A DNA stretch of 64,000 bases. Source: DASWZN01 sp963841635. GTDB lineage: Bacteria; Acidobacteriota; Terriglobia; Bryobacterales; Bryobacteraceae. The position numbers and the translations under genes were made by a program. This document shows, in pieces, positions 1-9,003 of the stretch. The notes under the pieces were generated by a model that was given only the letters and a program-made list of their open reading frames with translations, searched no databases and was not told the DNA's origin. The stretch spans positions 558,001 to 622,000 of the forward strand of contig CAWJDO010000002.1 in assembly GCA_963841635.1 (NCBI GenBank), read 5' to 3'. Each line of letters opens with the position of its first letter. The first letter of the stretch is position 1.

Positions 1-20
1 TGCGGACGGTATCCCGGAGC

Positions 21-209
21 TTGAATATCTGTCTGCGCGGCTGCGGGTTGCTGCTCCTGCTGGCCGCGTCAGAACGCTCCCTCAAGGCCTACTCGGACCC
101 GGGCAGCGGCGCGCTGCTGTGGCAGGTGCTGGCAGGCGCTGCGATCGGTGCCCTCTACTATCTCCGCAGGATCGTAGCGTTCTTCCAAAAGAAGGACAGG
201 AACCGCTGA
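21..209 (+). CDS. Small membrane protein with a DPGSG motif
   Basis: A 62-residue protein starting at TTG. No ATG is available, and the frame stays open to the window edge, so the true start may lie upstream. It has a hydrophobic N-terminus, then a DPGSGALLWQ motif, a membrane segment (about residues 32-50) and a basic tail. Similar short DPGxG membrane proteins are, from memory, found beside methyltransferase and sulfatase-like genes in acidobacteria. Here the stop at 207-209 directly abuts a GTG opening the methyltransferase-like remnant, and a sulfatase-like gene lies 1.4 kb on. The function is unknown. Confidence 0.55.
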   Translation: MNICLRGCGLLLLLAASERSLKAYSDPGSGALLWQVLAGAAIGALYYLRRIVAFFQKKDRNR

Positions 210-500
210 GTGGAGTTCGGCTGCGCCTCTTTTCGCGATCCAGACGGCTCATTGTTCTGCCACGCGGGCCGCATCTTCCGCGCAGTCACGCCTTCGGGCG
301 CCGAGACCCTGCAGGCCGCGCTCGCGACGCCAGCCGCGGCGCGGATGCTATCCGATGGCCGCCCTGGTAAGCACCTGCCCGGCGGACGGCGATGCGGTGG
401 GCGGCGCCGCGTCCGCATACCGTGTCGCCGGCCAGGCGGACTTTCGAGCACGAACTATCTCCGCAGGAAACGGCCGGCGCGGGTGGGTTGAGCGAGGGGC
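210..500 (+). pseudogene. Remnant of a SAM-methyltransferase-like N-terminus
   Basis: A GTG at 210, immediately after the preceding stop, opens a frame encoding ASFRDPDGSLFCHAGRIFR and then LSDGR near 360. This resembles the FRDPxGFLF...DGxxYR...L N-terminus seen in some acidobacterial class I methyltransferases (recognised from memory). After about 50 codons the plausible continuation (LVSTC) is in another frame. No methyltransferase SAM motif follows before ku at 636. The stretch 210-635 is therefore best read as a truncated, frameshifted gene plus spacer. It could also be chance coding in GC-rich DNA. Confidence 0.4.
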
Positions 501-635
501 GTCCCGTGGGAAGTCCGGTCCCTGACAGTCCCGGCTCGGTGCCCGGCGGCTGGGGAGGCGCGACGTTCCGGTGTCTCTTGCGCTATCATGCGGTTAGCCA
601 GTGCTGGGACCGCGCGTCAAGGGGGGCGCACCCGT

Positions 636-1499
636 ATGGCTTCAACCGTTTGGAAGGGCTTTCTCACTTTTGGGCTGATCTCGGTGCCCGTGCGGCTGTT
701 CGCTGCGGCGAGGCGGGAGCACGTCAGCTTCCACCAGATCCACAAGCCCTGCGGGACGCGCATACGCCAGCAGCTCTGGTGCCCGCACGATCAGCGCGTG
801 GTCGAGCGCAACGAGATCGTCAAGGGCTACGAGGAGGCCGAGGACACCTACATCGAAGTGGATCCCGAAGAGCTGAAGAAAATCGAGCTGCCCTCCGACC
901 GCAACATGGAGATCGTCCAGTTCGTCAAGCTCGCTGAGGTAGACCCGATCTACTTCGACGCCTCCTATTACCTGACACCTGAGGAGCCGGGGCGAAAGGC
1001 CTACGACCTGCTGGTGCACACGCTCGACAAGGCCGGCTACGCTGCCCTGGCGAAACTGTCAATGCACCAGCATGAGTATCTGGTGGTTATCCGCCCGCGC
1101 GATCATGGCCTGACGCTGCATACCGTCTACTACCAGAACGAGCTCAATCAACTCGCCGAGTACGGCCAGCCCGACAAAGTGGAGATTCGCCCGCAGGAGA
1201 TCGAGCTCGCCGAGCGGCTGGTGGAGAATCTGGCGGCTCCGTTCGAGCCCGAAAAGTTCCACGACGCGTACCAGAAGAAGGTGCTGGAACTGATCGACGC
1301 CAAGCGCCAGGGGCAGGAGGTGCGTCCGGCGCGTCCGCAGAAGCTGGCGCCGGTGGTGGATCTGATGGATGCGTTGCAGCGCAGCCTGGCCGCCTCCGGC
1401 CGCAGGCCGCCCGAGCCCGCCACGGAGATTCACGCCGTCGAAAACGAGCCCGCCGCGTCTCCACGGAAGCGCGCCCTGAAGCGGCGCGGCGCGGCGTAG
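636..1499 (+). CDS. ku: Non-homologous end-joining protein Ku
   Basis: Bacterial Ku homodimer (287 aa) that binds double-strand DNA ends and recruits the LigD ligase. It begins with the family signature MASTVWKGFLTFGLISVPVR and retains the Ku beta-barrel core (ARREHVSFHQIH, a Cys-rich turn near residues 38-50, DPIYFDASYYL, KAGYAALAKL). The C-terminus is a basic, Ala/Pro-rich tail ending KRALKRRGAA, typical of DNA-contacting bacterial Ku tails. The ATG at 636 is chosen over an in-frame ATG at 588 because homology starts there and a GGGGGG ribosome-binding tract lies about 10 nt upstream. Its partner ligD lies 1.9 kb downstream on the other strand, beyond a sulfatase-like gene. Confidence 0.95.
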   Translation: MASTVWKGFLTFGLISVPVRLFAAARREHVSFHQIHKPCGTRIRQQLWCPHDQRVVERNEIVKGYEEAEDTYIEVDPEELKKIELPSDRNMEIVQFVKLAEVDPIYFDASYYLTPEEPGRKAYDLLVHTLDKAGYAALAKLSMHQHEYLVVIRPRDHGLTLHTVYYQNELNQLAEYGQPDKVEIRPQEIELAERLVENLAAPFEPEKFHDAYQKKVLELIDAKRQGQEVRPARPQKLAPVVDLMDALQRSLAASGRRPPEPATEIHAVENEPAASPRKRALKRRGAA

Positions 1500-1632
1500 T
1501 GTCACATTGCGTCGAGCCGACGCGGCAGACGGGACTCGCGATAATATAGCAAGGGATGAGCTTCATCGTAATTAGAAGCCAAACACGCGACCCCGGCCAC
1601 TGCATTTCGGCGGCGACGCGTTGGGAAACCGG

Positions 1633-3267
1633 ATGCGTTTGAGCCCAGCCGGCCGGCGCGTCGTGACGGACCTCGTTTGGTCCCTTTCCCTCTCCAACCT
1701 GCTGGCGCTCCCGCTGTGGGGGGAATTGCAGACCATTCACGACTGGAGATACGCAGGCTATTGGTCCGCGGGCGGGGCCAGGCGCACGCTCGAGCTGGCG
1801 ACGATGGCCGACGTGCTGCTGGTCGGCTTGTTCTTCTTTGCCATTTTTAGCGCGGCGAGGCTGCTTCCGAAGCGCGCTGGCCAGCCAGCACGTGACTGGA
1901 TCCAAGCGGCCGCCTTTGTGGCAATTGCCGTGCGGCTGGGCGAGCTGGCGAGGACCACGTTTGGATTCACCGGATTCCTAGGAGTAACCCTGCCAGAGTG
2001 TCTCGCAGTGGGCATCCTGGTCTACCTGGTCGTTTGGCGGCGAGGTCTGCTCTTTTCGATAAGTCGCGACGCGGTCTTCCTGTTAGGCTGGCTGTTAGTG
2101 CTGACTTTCGGGCCGAGCGCCTGGTACGCGTTGGCCCCCCCGGCCGTGTTCCACGAGACCCAAAGGGCGTGGACTCCCCGAGACCGCCGCGCGGCGCCCA
2201 CCCGAACGCTGTGGCTGGTATTCGATGAAATGGACCAGAAGCTGGCGTTCGAGGAGCGGCCGCCCTGGCTCCGGATGCCTGAGTTCGATCATTTCCGCTC
2301 CGAGTCCTTGCACACCGACAAGGCGCTCCCCCCGGCGCAGTGGACTTTGGAATCGCTCCCGGCGCTGATGACCGGAGAAGCCGTCGTCAACGCGATACCA
2401 GAGGGAACCCATGAGCTACGGCTGACTTTTTCGAACGGGAGAGACGCACTCTGGAGCAAAGAGCCTTCCGTGTTCACCGATGCCGCCAAGTACGGACTTC
2501 AATCCGGCATCGTCGGCTGGTATCATCCGTATTGTCGGATCTTCGGTAGAACGTTCAGCGTGTGCCGGGAGGAGATGGCGCCGGTCTGGGCGCCATACCC
2601 GTTTCCGTGGCGGGAGTACGCAGAGACCATCGGCTTCTGGCGGACCCTGGGCATAAAAATGGGGCGGACGCTCTTCTTCGCGCAGCAGTATGAGAGATTC
2701 GATCGCCGTTCGTTTCCGGAGTTCCAACGGGAGTCGTGGGACTATGTGCGCAGCCAACACCAACGGTGCTTTCGAGGTGTCAGAGACGCCGCTCTGGAGT
2801 TGGTGGCCAGGCCCGAGCTCGGCCTGTTGCTCGTGCACGTTCCGATCCCTCACCCTCCAGGAATCTACGACCGGAGGACACGGGCCTACTCGGAACGGGA
2901 AGACAGCGACTACTTCGACAACCTGATGCTCGCGGACCGGTTTCTGGGAGAGGTCCGCCACGAACTGCAGGCGGCGAACCTGTGGGACGGCACCACCGTC
3001 CTGATCAGTGCCGACCACCAGTATCGAGTTCCAGACTGGTCCGACACGCCGCTGTGGACAGCGGAAATGGAGCGGTCGGTCGCCGGCCGCAAGCTGTCGA
3101 CGATCCCGTTTCTTTTGAAGCTGCCCGGCCAGCACCGGGAGGTCCGGTGCAGCGTGCCGATCAACACGGTCGTCACTCGGGGGCTGCTTCAAATGCTGAT
3201 GCAAGGTAGGATACACTCGCCGGAGGACGCGCTCCAGTGGCTGACCGAACACCGGCTAAAAGCCTGA
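1633..3267 (+). CDS. Membrane-anchored sulfatase/alkaline-phosphatase superfamily protein
   Basis: A 544-residue protein with four or five predicted N-terminal membrane helices (to about residue 160) and then a sulfatase-like hydrolase domain. Visible features are a first metal-site Asp in LWLVFDEMD (about residue 197), a candidate nucleophile Thr in QWTLESLPALMTGE (about 235), a histidine-rich HVPIPHPPGIYDR segment and the distal metal site ISADHQYR (about 458). The family includes lipoteichoic-acid synthases, phosphoethanolamine transferases and arylsulfatases; the substrate cannot be read here. ATG 1633 is preferred to TTG 1621 because GGGAA lies 5-6 nt upstream. It probably belonged with the small membrane protein and methyltransferase remnant at the left edge, now separated by ku. 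Confidence 0.7.
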   Translation: MRLSPAGRRVVTDLVWSLSLSNLLALPLWGELQTIHDWRYAGYWSAGGARRTLELATMADVLLVGLFFFAIFSAARLLPKRAGQPARDWIQAAAFVAIAVRLGELARTTFGFTGFLGVTLPECLAVGILVYLVVWRRGLLFSISRDAVFLLGWLLVLTFGPSAWYALAPPAVFHETQRAWTPRDRRAAPTRTLWLVFDEMDQKLAFEERPPWLRMPEFDHFRSESLHTDKALPPAQWTLESLPALMTGEAVVNAIPEGTHELRLTFSNGRDALWSKEPSVFTDAAKYGLQSGIVGWYHPYCRIFGRTFSVCREEMAPVWAPYPFPWREYAETIGFWRTLGIKMGRTLFFAQQYERFDRRSFPEFQRESWDYVRSQHQRCFRGVRDAALELVARPELGLLLVHVPIPHPPGIYDRRTRAYSEREDSDYFDNLMLADRFLGEVRHELQAANLWDGTTVLISADHQYRVPDWSDTPLWTAEMERSVAGRKLSTIPFLLKLPGQHREVRCSVPINTVVTRGLLQMLMQGRIHSPEDALQWLTEHRLKA

Positions 3268-3289
3268 GCGGCACGCGGCAACCGGGTCT

Positions 3290-3376
3290 CGTAGCTTGTG
3301 GCGCGCGGCCTGCAGATCGGTTCGACGACGCTCTCCGATCCCGCGTTGAATCCACGGGCCACGGGCCACAGGCTAC
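3290..3376. repeat. Imperfect inverted repeat between convergent genes
   Basis: TAGCTTGTGG at 3292-3301 pairs with CCACAGGCTA at 3366-3375 (nine of ten bases). A short tandem CCACGGGCCACGGGCCAC lies inside the right arm. It fills the gap between the convergent sulfatase-like gene and ligD and may act as a bidirectional terminator-like hairpin. There is no T-tract. Confidence 0.4.
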
Positions 3377-5898
3377 GCGCCGGCGCCCTTCAGCCGCTCC
3401 AGTGCGGGCTCGATCCGCTGGCGCGAGCGCCAGAAATCGGCCCACAAGTCGCCGGCCTTTTCCAGCCGTTCCGGCATGTTCTTCAGGGTGAAGCGCGCCG
3501 GGGTGAGGGTGGGCTTCAACTCCTGCGGCGTGATGGGCGCCGACACAGAGGCCTGTGGCTCGGGCCGCACGCTGTAGACCGAGGCTAGCGGCCGGCTATA
3601 GGCGAGCTGCGCGTAATCGAGGAGCACGCTGCCGCGCGGGCGCTTCGCGACGGTCCGCTCGAAGGTGGACTTCTCCGGGATGCGCGCCGCCGCCATGCGC
3701 GACACCACCTGGCCGAACATGGCCGCCTGCTCGAAGGTGTAGACGCGCTCGATCGGCAGGAAGACGTGGATGCCGCTAGCGCCCGAAGTCTTCACGTAGA
3801 ACTTCATGGCCGCCTGCGCGAGCACCGCGCACACCTCGCGCGCCACATCGACCACCGAGGAGAACGGCGTGCCCTCGGAGGGGTCGAGATCGATGAAGAC
3901 ATAATCGGGATGCTCCAGGTCGTCGATGCGGCTGGCCCACGGATCGTGATCGATGCACCCCAGATGCGTCAGCCAGAGCAAGGTGGCCACGTTGTTGCAT
4001 ACGACGTAGCGGATGTTCTTTCCCTCGCTCGGGATGGTGACGGTTTCAATCCACTCCGGCATCTTGCCCGCTTCCTTCTGGTAGAACAGGCCGCCCGTGA
4101 CGCCATCCGGCAGGCGCCGCAGCACCAGCGGGCGCTGGCTCAGGAACGGCAGGATCAGGCCGGAAACGCGGGCGTAATACGCAAGCAGGTCGCGCTTGGT
4201 GAGGTCCACTTCCGGGAAGAAGACTTTGTTCAGGTGCGTGAGGCGCAGCTTGCGGCCCTCCACCTCGAGCGTGACGTCGTCGCCTTTGGCGGCGGCGATT
4301 TCGCCGGCCAGCGACCGCTGCGCTTTCGGCGTCTCCGCGCTGAAGGTGCACTCCTTGGGGTCGATGTCCGGGCGCATGCCCAGGAAGACCGGGGCGCGCA
4401 GGTGCGTCTCCGCGGTCCAGCCGGCGAAGCGCACGCGCGCGGCCAGCTTCGGCTCGACCCAGGTGGCCTTCTCGCGCGTGGCGGGAGGCTCTGCGAAGGG
4501 CGCCTGTTTGGCGATCAGCGGTTTGAGCTGCCGCGCGACTTCTTCCTGCGTGGCCTGGTCGAAGCCGGTGCCGACGCCGCCGATGAAGCGCAGCCGCGCA
4601 CCGTCGTAGAGGCCTGCCAGCAGCGCGCCGAAGTGTTCGCGGCCGCCGCGGGGCGCGGTGAATCCGCCCACCACCGCGTCCACTTCGGAAGTGGTTTTGA
4701 GCTTCACCCACTGGGCGCTGCGTCCGTCGGGGTAGGTGCTGCGTGCCTGTTTGCCCACGATGCCTTCGAGTCCTTTCTCTCGCGCCAGTTTGTACAGCGC
4801 CTCGCCCTCGCCCGCGACGTGGCTCGAGTATCGCAGCGGGTCCTCGGGAAGCAGGATGCGGCGCAGGAAGTCTTTGCGCTCGACGAGCGGCACGCCGCGC
4901 AGGTCGTAACCGTCGGCATAGAGCAGGTCGAAGACGTAGTAGACGACAGGCGCTTCGGCCAGCAGCGCGGGCGAGGGCCGCTCGACGCCCATGCGATGCT
5001 GCAGCCGGGAAAAGTCCGGGCGGCCTTCCTGGTCGAGCACGACGACCTCGCCATCGAGGACAGCCCGCTCCGCCGCGATCCGCGCGGGCAGCGCCGCCAG
5101 TTCGGGAAAGTGGGAGGTCACGACGCGGCCCGTGCGCGCGCGCAGCTCGACCTTGCCGTTGTGGATCCGCGAGAGCACGCGCATGCCGTCCCACTTGAGT
5201 TCGAAGACCCAGCCGGGATCCGTGAACGGCTTGTCGATCAGGGTGGCGAGCGCGGGCTCGATCTGGGCCGGCAACGGCGCCTTCCGCCCTCCGGGCAGGT
5301 CGGCTGCCGTGGCGGCACGGCCAGAGAGGCCGTCCTCGATCTCCTTGATCGAGCGGCCGGTGAGCACGGACCAGTCGAGCGTCCCGATGTCCCAGTTCGC
5401 ATCAGCGTATTGGTCCGCGTGCTTGATGAGCAGCCAGTTGTTGCGGTCCTTCGGATCCTGGGCGCGCTTGCCGGTGTGGACCAGCGCGAAACTGCCGCGC
5501 AGCTTGCGGCCATGCAGCTTGAACTTCAGCTCCCCGCGCGCGAGCTGCTCCGCGGCGCTGAGATCGCCCTCCATTTCGTAGGTGCCGGCGTCCCAAACCT
5601 GCACCGGACCCGCGCCGTAGTTCTTCTCCGGGATCACTCCCTCGAAGCGCGCGTATTCGAGCGGATGATCTTCGGTGTGGACCGCGAGCCGCTTATCGGC
5701 GGGGTTCAGCGAGGGCCCTTTCGGGACGGGCCAGGAGACCAGCACGCCATCGATTTCGAGGCGGAGGTCCCAGTGCAGCCGCGTGGCGTCGTGTTGCTGG
5801 ACCACGAACGTGTTCCCGCCCTTGCCGCGAACCGGCTCGGGGGCAGGCTCGGGCGTCTTCTCGAATTTCCGTTTGCCGCGGTACTGTTCGAGCGCCAT
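3373..5898 (-). CDS. ligD: Multifunctional DNA ligase D (phosphoesterase-ligase-polymerase)
   Basis: Processing and sealing enzyme of bacterial NHEJ, 841 aa. Domain order is 3'-phosphoesterase (about 25-185; His36, His42, Asp44 in HDATRLHWDLRLE), ATP-dependent ligase (about 210-520; adenylated Lys235 in KWDG) and primase-type polymerase (about 545-835; FIDLDPSEG acidic site, SGASGIHVFLP). This is the Pseudomonas-type order, unlike Mycobacterium. The start at 5898 is chosen because the upstream extension is a shadow of the preceding gene; MALEQYRGKRKFEKTPEP matches the family start. It overlaps the free-standing phosphoesterase gene in a TGATG junction, so the two are translationally coupled. 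Ku is encoded nearby on the other strand. Confidence 0.96.
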   Translation of the reverse strand: MALEQYRGKRKFEKTPEPAPEPVRGKGGNTFVVQQHDATRLHWDLRLEIDGVLVSWPVPKGPSLNPADKRLAVHTEDHPLEYARFEGVIPEKNYGAGPVQVWDAGTYEMEGDLSAAEQLARGELKFKLHGRKLRGSFALVHTGKRAQDPKDRNNWLLIKHADQYADANWDIGTLDWSVLTGRSIKEIEDGLSGRAATAADLPGGRKAPLPAQIEPALATLIDKPFTDPGWVFELKWDGMRVLSRIHNGKVELRARTGRVVTSHFPELAALPARIAAERAVLDGEVVVLDQEGRPDFSRLQHRMGVERPSPALLAEAPVVYYVFDLLYADGYDLRGVPLVERKDFLRRILLPEDPLRYSSHVAGEGEALYKLAREKGLEGIVGKQARSTYPDGRSAQWVKLKTTSEVDAVVGGFTAPRGGREHFGALLAGLYDGARLRFIGGVGTGFDQATQEEVARQLKPLIAKQAPFAEPPATREKATWVEPKLAARVRFAGWTAETHLRAPVFLGMRPDIDPKECTFSAETPKAQRSLAGEIAAAKGDDVTLEVEGRKLRLTHLNKVFFPEVDLTKRDLLAYYARVSGLILPFLSQRPLVLRRLPDGVTGGLFYQKEAGKMPEWIETVTIPSEGKNIRYVVCNNVATLLWLTHLGCIDHDPWASRIDDLEHPDYVFIDLDPSEGTPFSSVVDVAREVCAVLAQAAMKFYVKTSGASGIHVFLPIERVYTFEQAAMFGQVVSRMAAARIPEKSTFERTVAKRPRGSVLLDYAQLAYSRPLASVYSVRPEPQASVSAPITPQELKPTLTPARFTLKNMPERLEKAGDLWADFWRSRQRIEPALERLKGAGA

Positions 5899-6395
5899 CA
5901 GCCCTCGGCGATTTGCCGCATCGTGCGGCGGCTGAGCACGGACCAGGCCAGCGCTTTGATATCGAAGGCAGGGTCGGCGTCCTGATCGCGGTGCTTGATG
6001 AGCAGCCAAGACCGGCCGTCCTTCTTCGCTCGGAAGTGGGTGTGCACCAGCGCGAAGCTGCCGCGGAGCTTGGCGCCGTGCAGCTTGAACTTGAGCTCGC
6101 CGGCGTCGAGTTGCTGGCGGGCCGGCTTCGAACCCTCGGGCTCCCAGGTGCCGGTGTCCCAAACCATCACCGTCCCCGCGCCGTAGCTGCCTTCCGGGAT
6201 GACGCCCTCGAAGCTAGCGTAATCGAGCGGATGGTCCTCCGTCATCATGGCGAGCCGCTTCTCGGCGGGATTCATGGATGGTCCTTTGGGCACGGCCCAC
6301 GAAACCATCACGTCGCCGACCTGCAGGCGGAAATCGTAATGGAGGCGCGAGGCGTCGTGCATCTGGACGACAAAGCGGGTGGCGGCGTCCGGCAT
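5898..6395 (-). CDS. Free-standing LigD-type 3'-phosphoesterase
   Basis: A 165-residue single-domain protein homologous to the N-terminal domain of the LigD beside it. It trims 3'-phosphate or 3'-ribonucleotide ends in the characterised family. The metal-site motif HDASRLHYDFRL (His13, His19, Asp21) and EDHPLDYASFEGVIPEGSYG are intact, so it is probably active. It shares a TGATG stop/start overlap with ligD and starts 27 nt after the last cta gene, so respiratory read-through could drive it. Stand-alone phosphoesterases are known, but one coupled to a full LigD that already has the domain is redundant and notable. Confidence 0.9.
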   Translation of the reverse strand: MPDAATRFVVQMHDASRLHYDFRLQVGDVMVSWAVPKGPSMNPAEKRLAMMTEDHPLDYASFEGVIPEGSYGAGTVMVWDTGTWEPEGSKPARQQLDAGELKFKLHGAKLRGSFALVHTHFRAKKDGRSWLLIKHRDQDADPAFDIKALAWSVLSRRTMRQIAEG

Positions 6396-6422
6396 CTCCC
6401 TACCCCGATCTTCTCACGCCTG

Positions 6423-6728
6423 TCAGAACCCCATCGGCGGAATCGCCCCGGGAATAGGCAGCCAGGCCCGCGTGAGGTAGTCGGTTGAGATCAGCAGGAG
6501 CAGAATCAGGAGCCAACAAAAGCCTGCGATCGCGAACACGAACGTCAGCCGGCCCTGGTAGCGGACGTGCATGAAGAAGAGCACCACCAGCGTGGCTTTC
6601 GTCACCGCGATGAGCATGGCCACGATCGGGTTGAAGATGCCCAGATCGATGAAGGCGATGCCGGTGGTGGCGAGCGCCAGAATCATCAACAGTGCGAAGA
6701 TCTTGTAGTAAGTCGAAGTGCTGGGCAT
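6423..6728 (-). CDS. ctaF: Cytochrome c oxidase subunit IV (caa3 type)
   Basis: A 101-residue protein with three membrane helices, matching the prokaryotic COX4 family: TYYKIFALLMILALATTGIAF, KATLVVLFFMHVRYQGRL and a C-terminal hydrophobic segment. It is a small stabilising subunit of the caa3 oxidase. It is the last gene of the act-sco-cta operon and starts 3 nt after the ctaE stop. Confidence 0.88.
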   Translation of the reverse strand: MPSTSTYYKIFALLMILALATTGIAFIDLGIFNPIVAMLIAVTKATLVVLFFMHVRYQGRLTFVFAIAGFCWLLILLLLISTDYLTRAWLPIPGAIPPMGF

Positions 6729-6731
6729 AAG

Positions 6732-7349
<618 letters not shown>

Positions 7350-7377
7350 CCGGCTGTGGATCGGCGACGCGGCGGCT

Positions 7378-9003
7378 TCAGGCAATGGGCGCCTCCTCGT
7401 CGGAATAGTGGTAGGCTTCCTCGAGCACGATCGGCGGTTGCTCGAAGTTCTCCGTGGGCGGCGGTGACGCCGTCTTCCACTCCAGGCCTGTCGCCCCCCA
7501 GGGATTCGCGGACGCCCGCAGTCCATAGCGAATCGACCAGAAGAAGTAGATCAGCGGCATCAGATATCCTACTGCCAAAATCGAAGCCCCAGCGGATGAG
7601 AGCACGTTGTAGACCTGGAACTCGGGCGAATAGGCGTGGTACCGCCGCGGCATGCCCAGATAGCCCGCGATGAATTGCGGGAAGAAGGTCAGGTTGAAAC
7701 CGAGGAAGATGATTGTGGCCGAAATCCGTCCCCATATCTCCGGATACATCCGGCCGGTGATCTTGGGCCACCAAAAATGGAGGCCGCCCATGTAAGCCAT
7801 CACCGCCCCTCCCACCATGATGTAGTGGAAGTGCGCGATGACGAAGTAAGTGTCGTGCACGTGAACGTCGATACCGAGCGTGGCCAGCATCATCCCGGTC
7901 AGGCCGCCTATCGTAAAGAGACCGATGAACCCGAGGGCGTATAACATCGGCGTGTCATACGAGATGGAGCCCTTGTACATGGTGGCCGTCCAGTTGAACA
8001 CCTTGATTGCCGAAGGCACCGCTACCAGGAAGCTGATTACCGAAAACACCATCCCGGCATAGACCGACTGGCCGGAGACGAACATGTGGTGGCCCCAGAC
8101 CAGGAAGCTCAGGATGGCGATCGCCAGGCTGGCGAAGGCAACGAAGCCGTAGCCGAACACGCGCTTGCGGGAGAAGCAGGCTATCAACTCGCTGACCACA
8201 CCCATGCCGGGAAGAATCATGATGTAGACAGCCGGGTGCGAGTAAAACCAGAACAGGTGCTGGAAGAGGATCGGATCGCCTCCCAGCGCGGGATCGAAGA
8301 TGCCGATGTGGAAGACGTGTTCCAGGCCCAGCATCATCATCGTAACCGCCAGCACCGGGGTGGCCAACACCATGATCACGGCCGTAGCGTAGTGCGACCA
8401 CAGGAACAGCGGCAGCCGCCCCCAGGTCATTCCCGGCGCGCGCATGGTGTGAATGGTGACGATGAAGTTCAGCCCGGTGAGGATGCTCGAGAACCCCACG
8501 ATGAAGACCGCCAGCACGGTCAGAGTGACCCGCCCGTTCGAGAACAGCGAGCTGAACGGGGCGTAGAACGTCCACCCTGTGTCAACGCCGCCCGTGGCCA
8601 TCACGTAGAGCATCAGGAAAGCGCCGGCGATGTACAAATACCAGCTCAGCAGGTTGATTCGCGGGAACGCCAGGTCGCGCGCGCCCACCATCATCGGCAC
8701 CAGGAAGTTACCCAGCGTCGCAGGGATGGACGGGACCAGGAAGAAGAAGATCATGATGATCCCGTGCATGCTGAACGCCCGGTTGTAACTGTCCGAGCTG
8801 AGTAAGTCGCCCTGTGGGGTGATCAGCTCGATGCGGATCAGCATGGCAAAAACGCCACCCAGGGCGAACATCAACGTGATGCTCACCAAGTAGAGCAGGG
8901 CGATGCGCTTGTGGTCCGTCGTGAGTAACCACGATTTGACGCTGTGCTCCGCGTTCAGATAGTTCGGTGTGCGTCCGACAAGAGGTTCGGTAGACGCGGC
9001 CAT
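7378..9003 (-). CDS. ctaD: Cytochrome c oxidase subunit I
   Basis: Catalytic haem-copper subunit, 541 aa, about 12 membrane helices. The YSHPAVYIMILPGMG motif holds the CuB histidine and the cross-linked Tyr region; WGHHMFVSG supplies the CuB His pair; VHDTYFVIAHFHYIMVGG carries the haem-ligating histidines. Subunit III is not fused, in contrast to some caa3 enzymes. The start codon overlaps the ctaC stop (TAATG). Confidence 0.97.
   Translation of the reverse strand: MAASTEPLVGRTPNYLNAEHSVKSWLLTTDHKRIALLYLVSITLMFALGGVFAMLIRIELITPQGDLLSSDSYNRAFSMHGIIMIFFFLVPSIPATLGNFLVPMMVGARDLAFPRINLLSWYLYIAGAFLMLYVMATGGVDTGWTFYAPFSSLFSNGRVTLTVLAVFIVGFSSILTGLNFIVTIHTMRAPGMTWGRLPLFLWSHYATAVIMVLATPVLAVTMMMLGLEHVFHIGIFDPALGGDPILFQHLFWFYSHPAVYIMILPGMGVVSELIACFSRKRVFGYGFVAFASLAIAILSFLVWGHHMFVSGQSVYAGMVFSVISFLVAVPSAIKVFNWTATMYKGSISYDTPMLYALGFIGLFTIGGLTGMMLATLGIDVHVHDTYFVIAHFHYIMVGGAVMAYMGGLHFWWPKITGRMYPEIWGRISATIIFLGFNLTFFPQFIAGYLGMPRRYHAYSPEFQVYNVLSSAGASILAVGYLMPLIYFFWSIRYGLRASANPWGATGLEWKTASPPPTENFEQPPIVLEEAYHYSDEEAPIA

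Noticed and set aside
3766..5985. 739-codon open frame on the plus strand opposite ligD
   Set aside because: It is the antisense shadow of a GC-rich gene; the translation is Arg/Ala/Gly/Val-heavy with no domain, while ligD has complete domains on the other strand.
8086..8805. 239-codon plus-strand frame inside ctaD
   Set aside because: Highly charged His/Gln/Asp/Arg composition typical of the complement of membrane-protein codons; ctaD is unambiguous.
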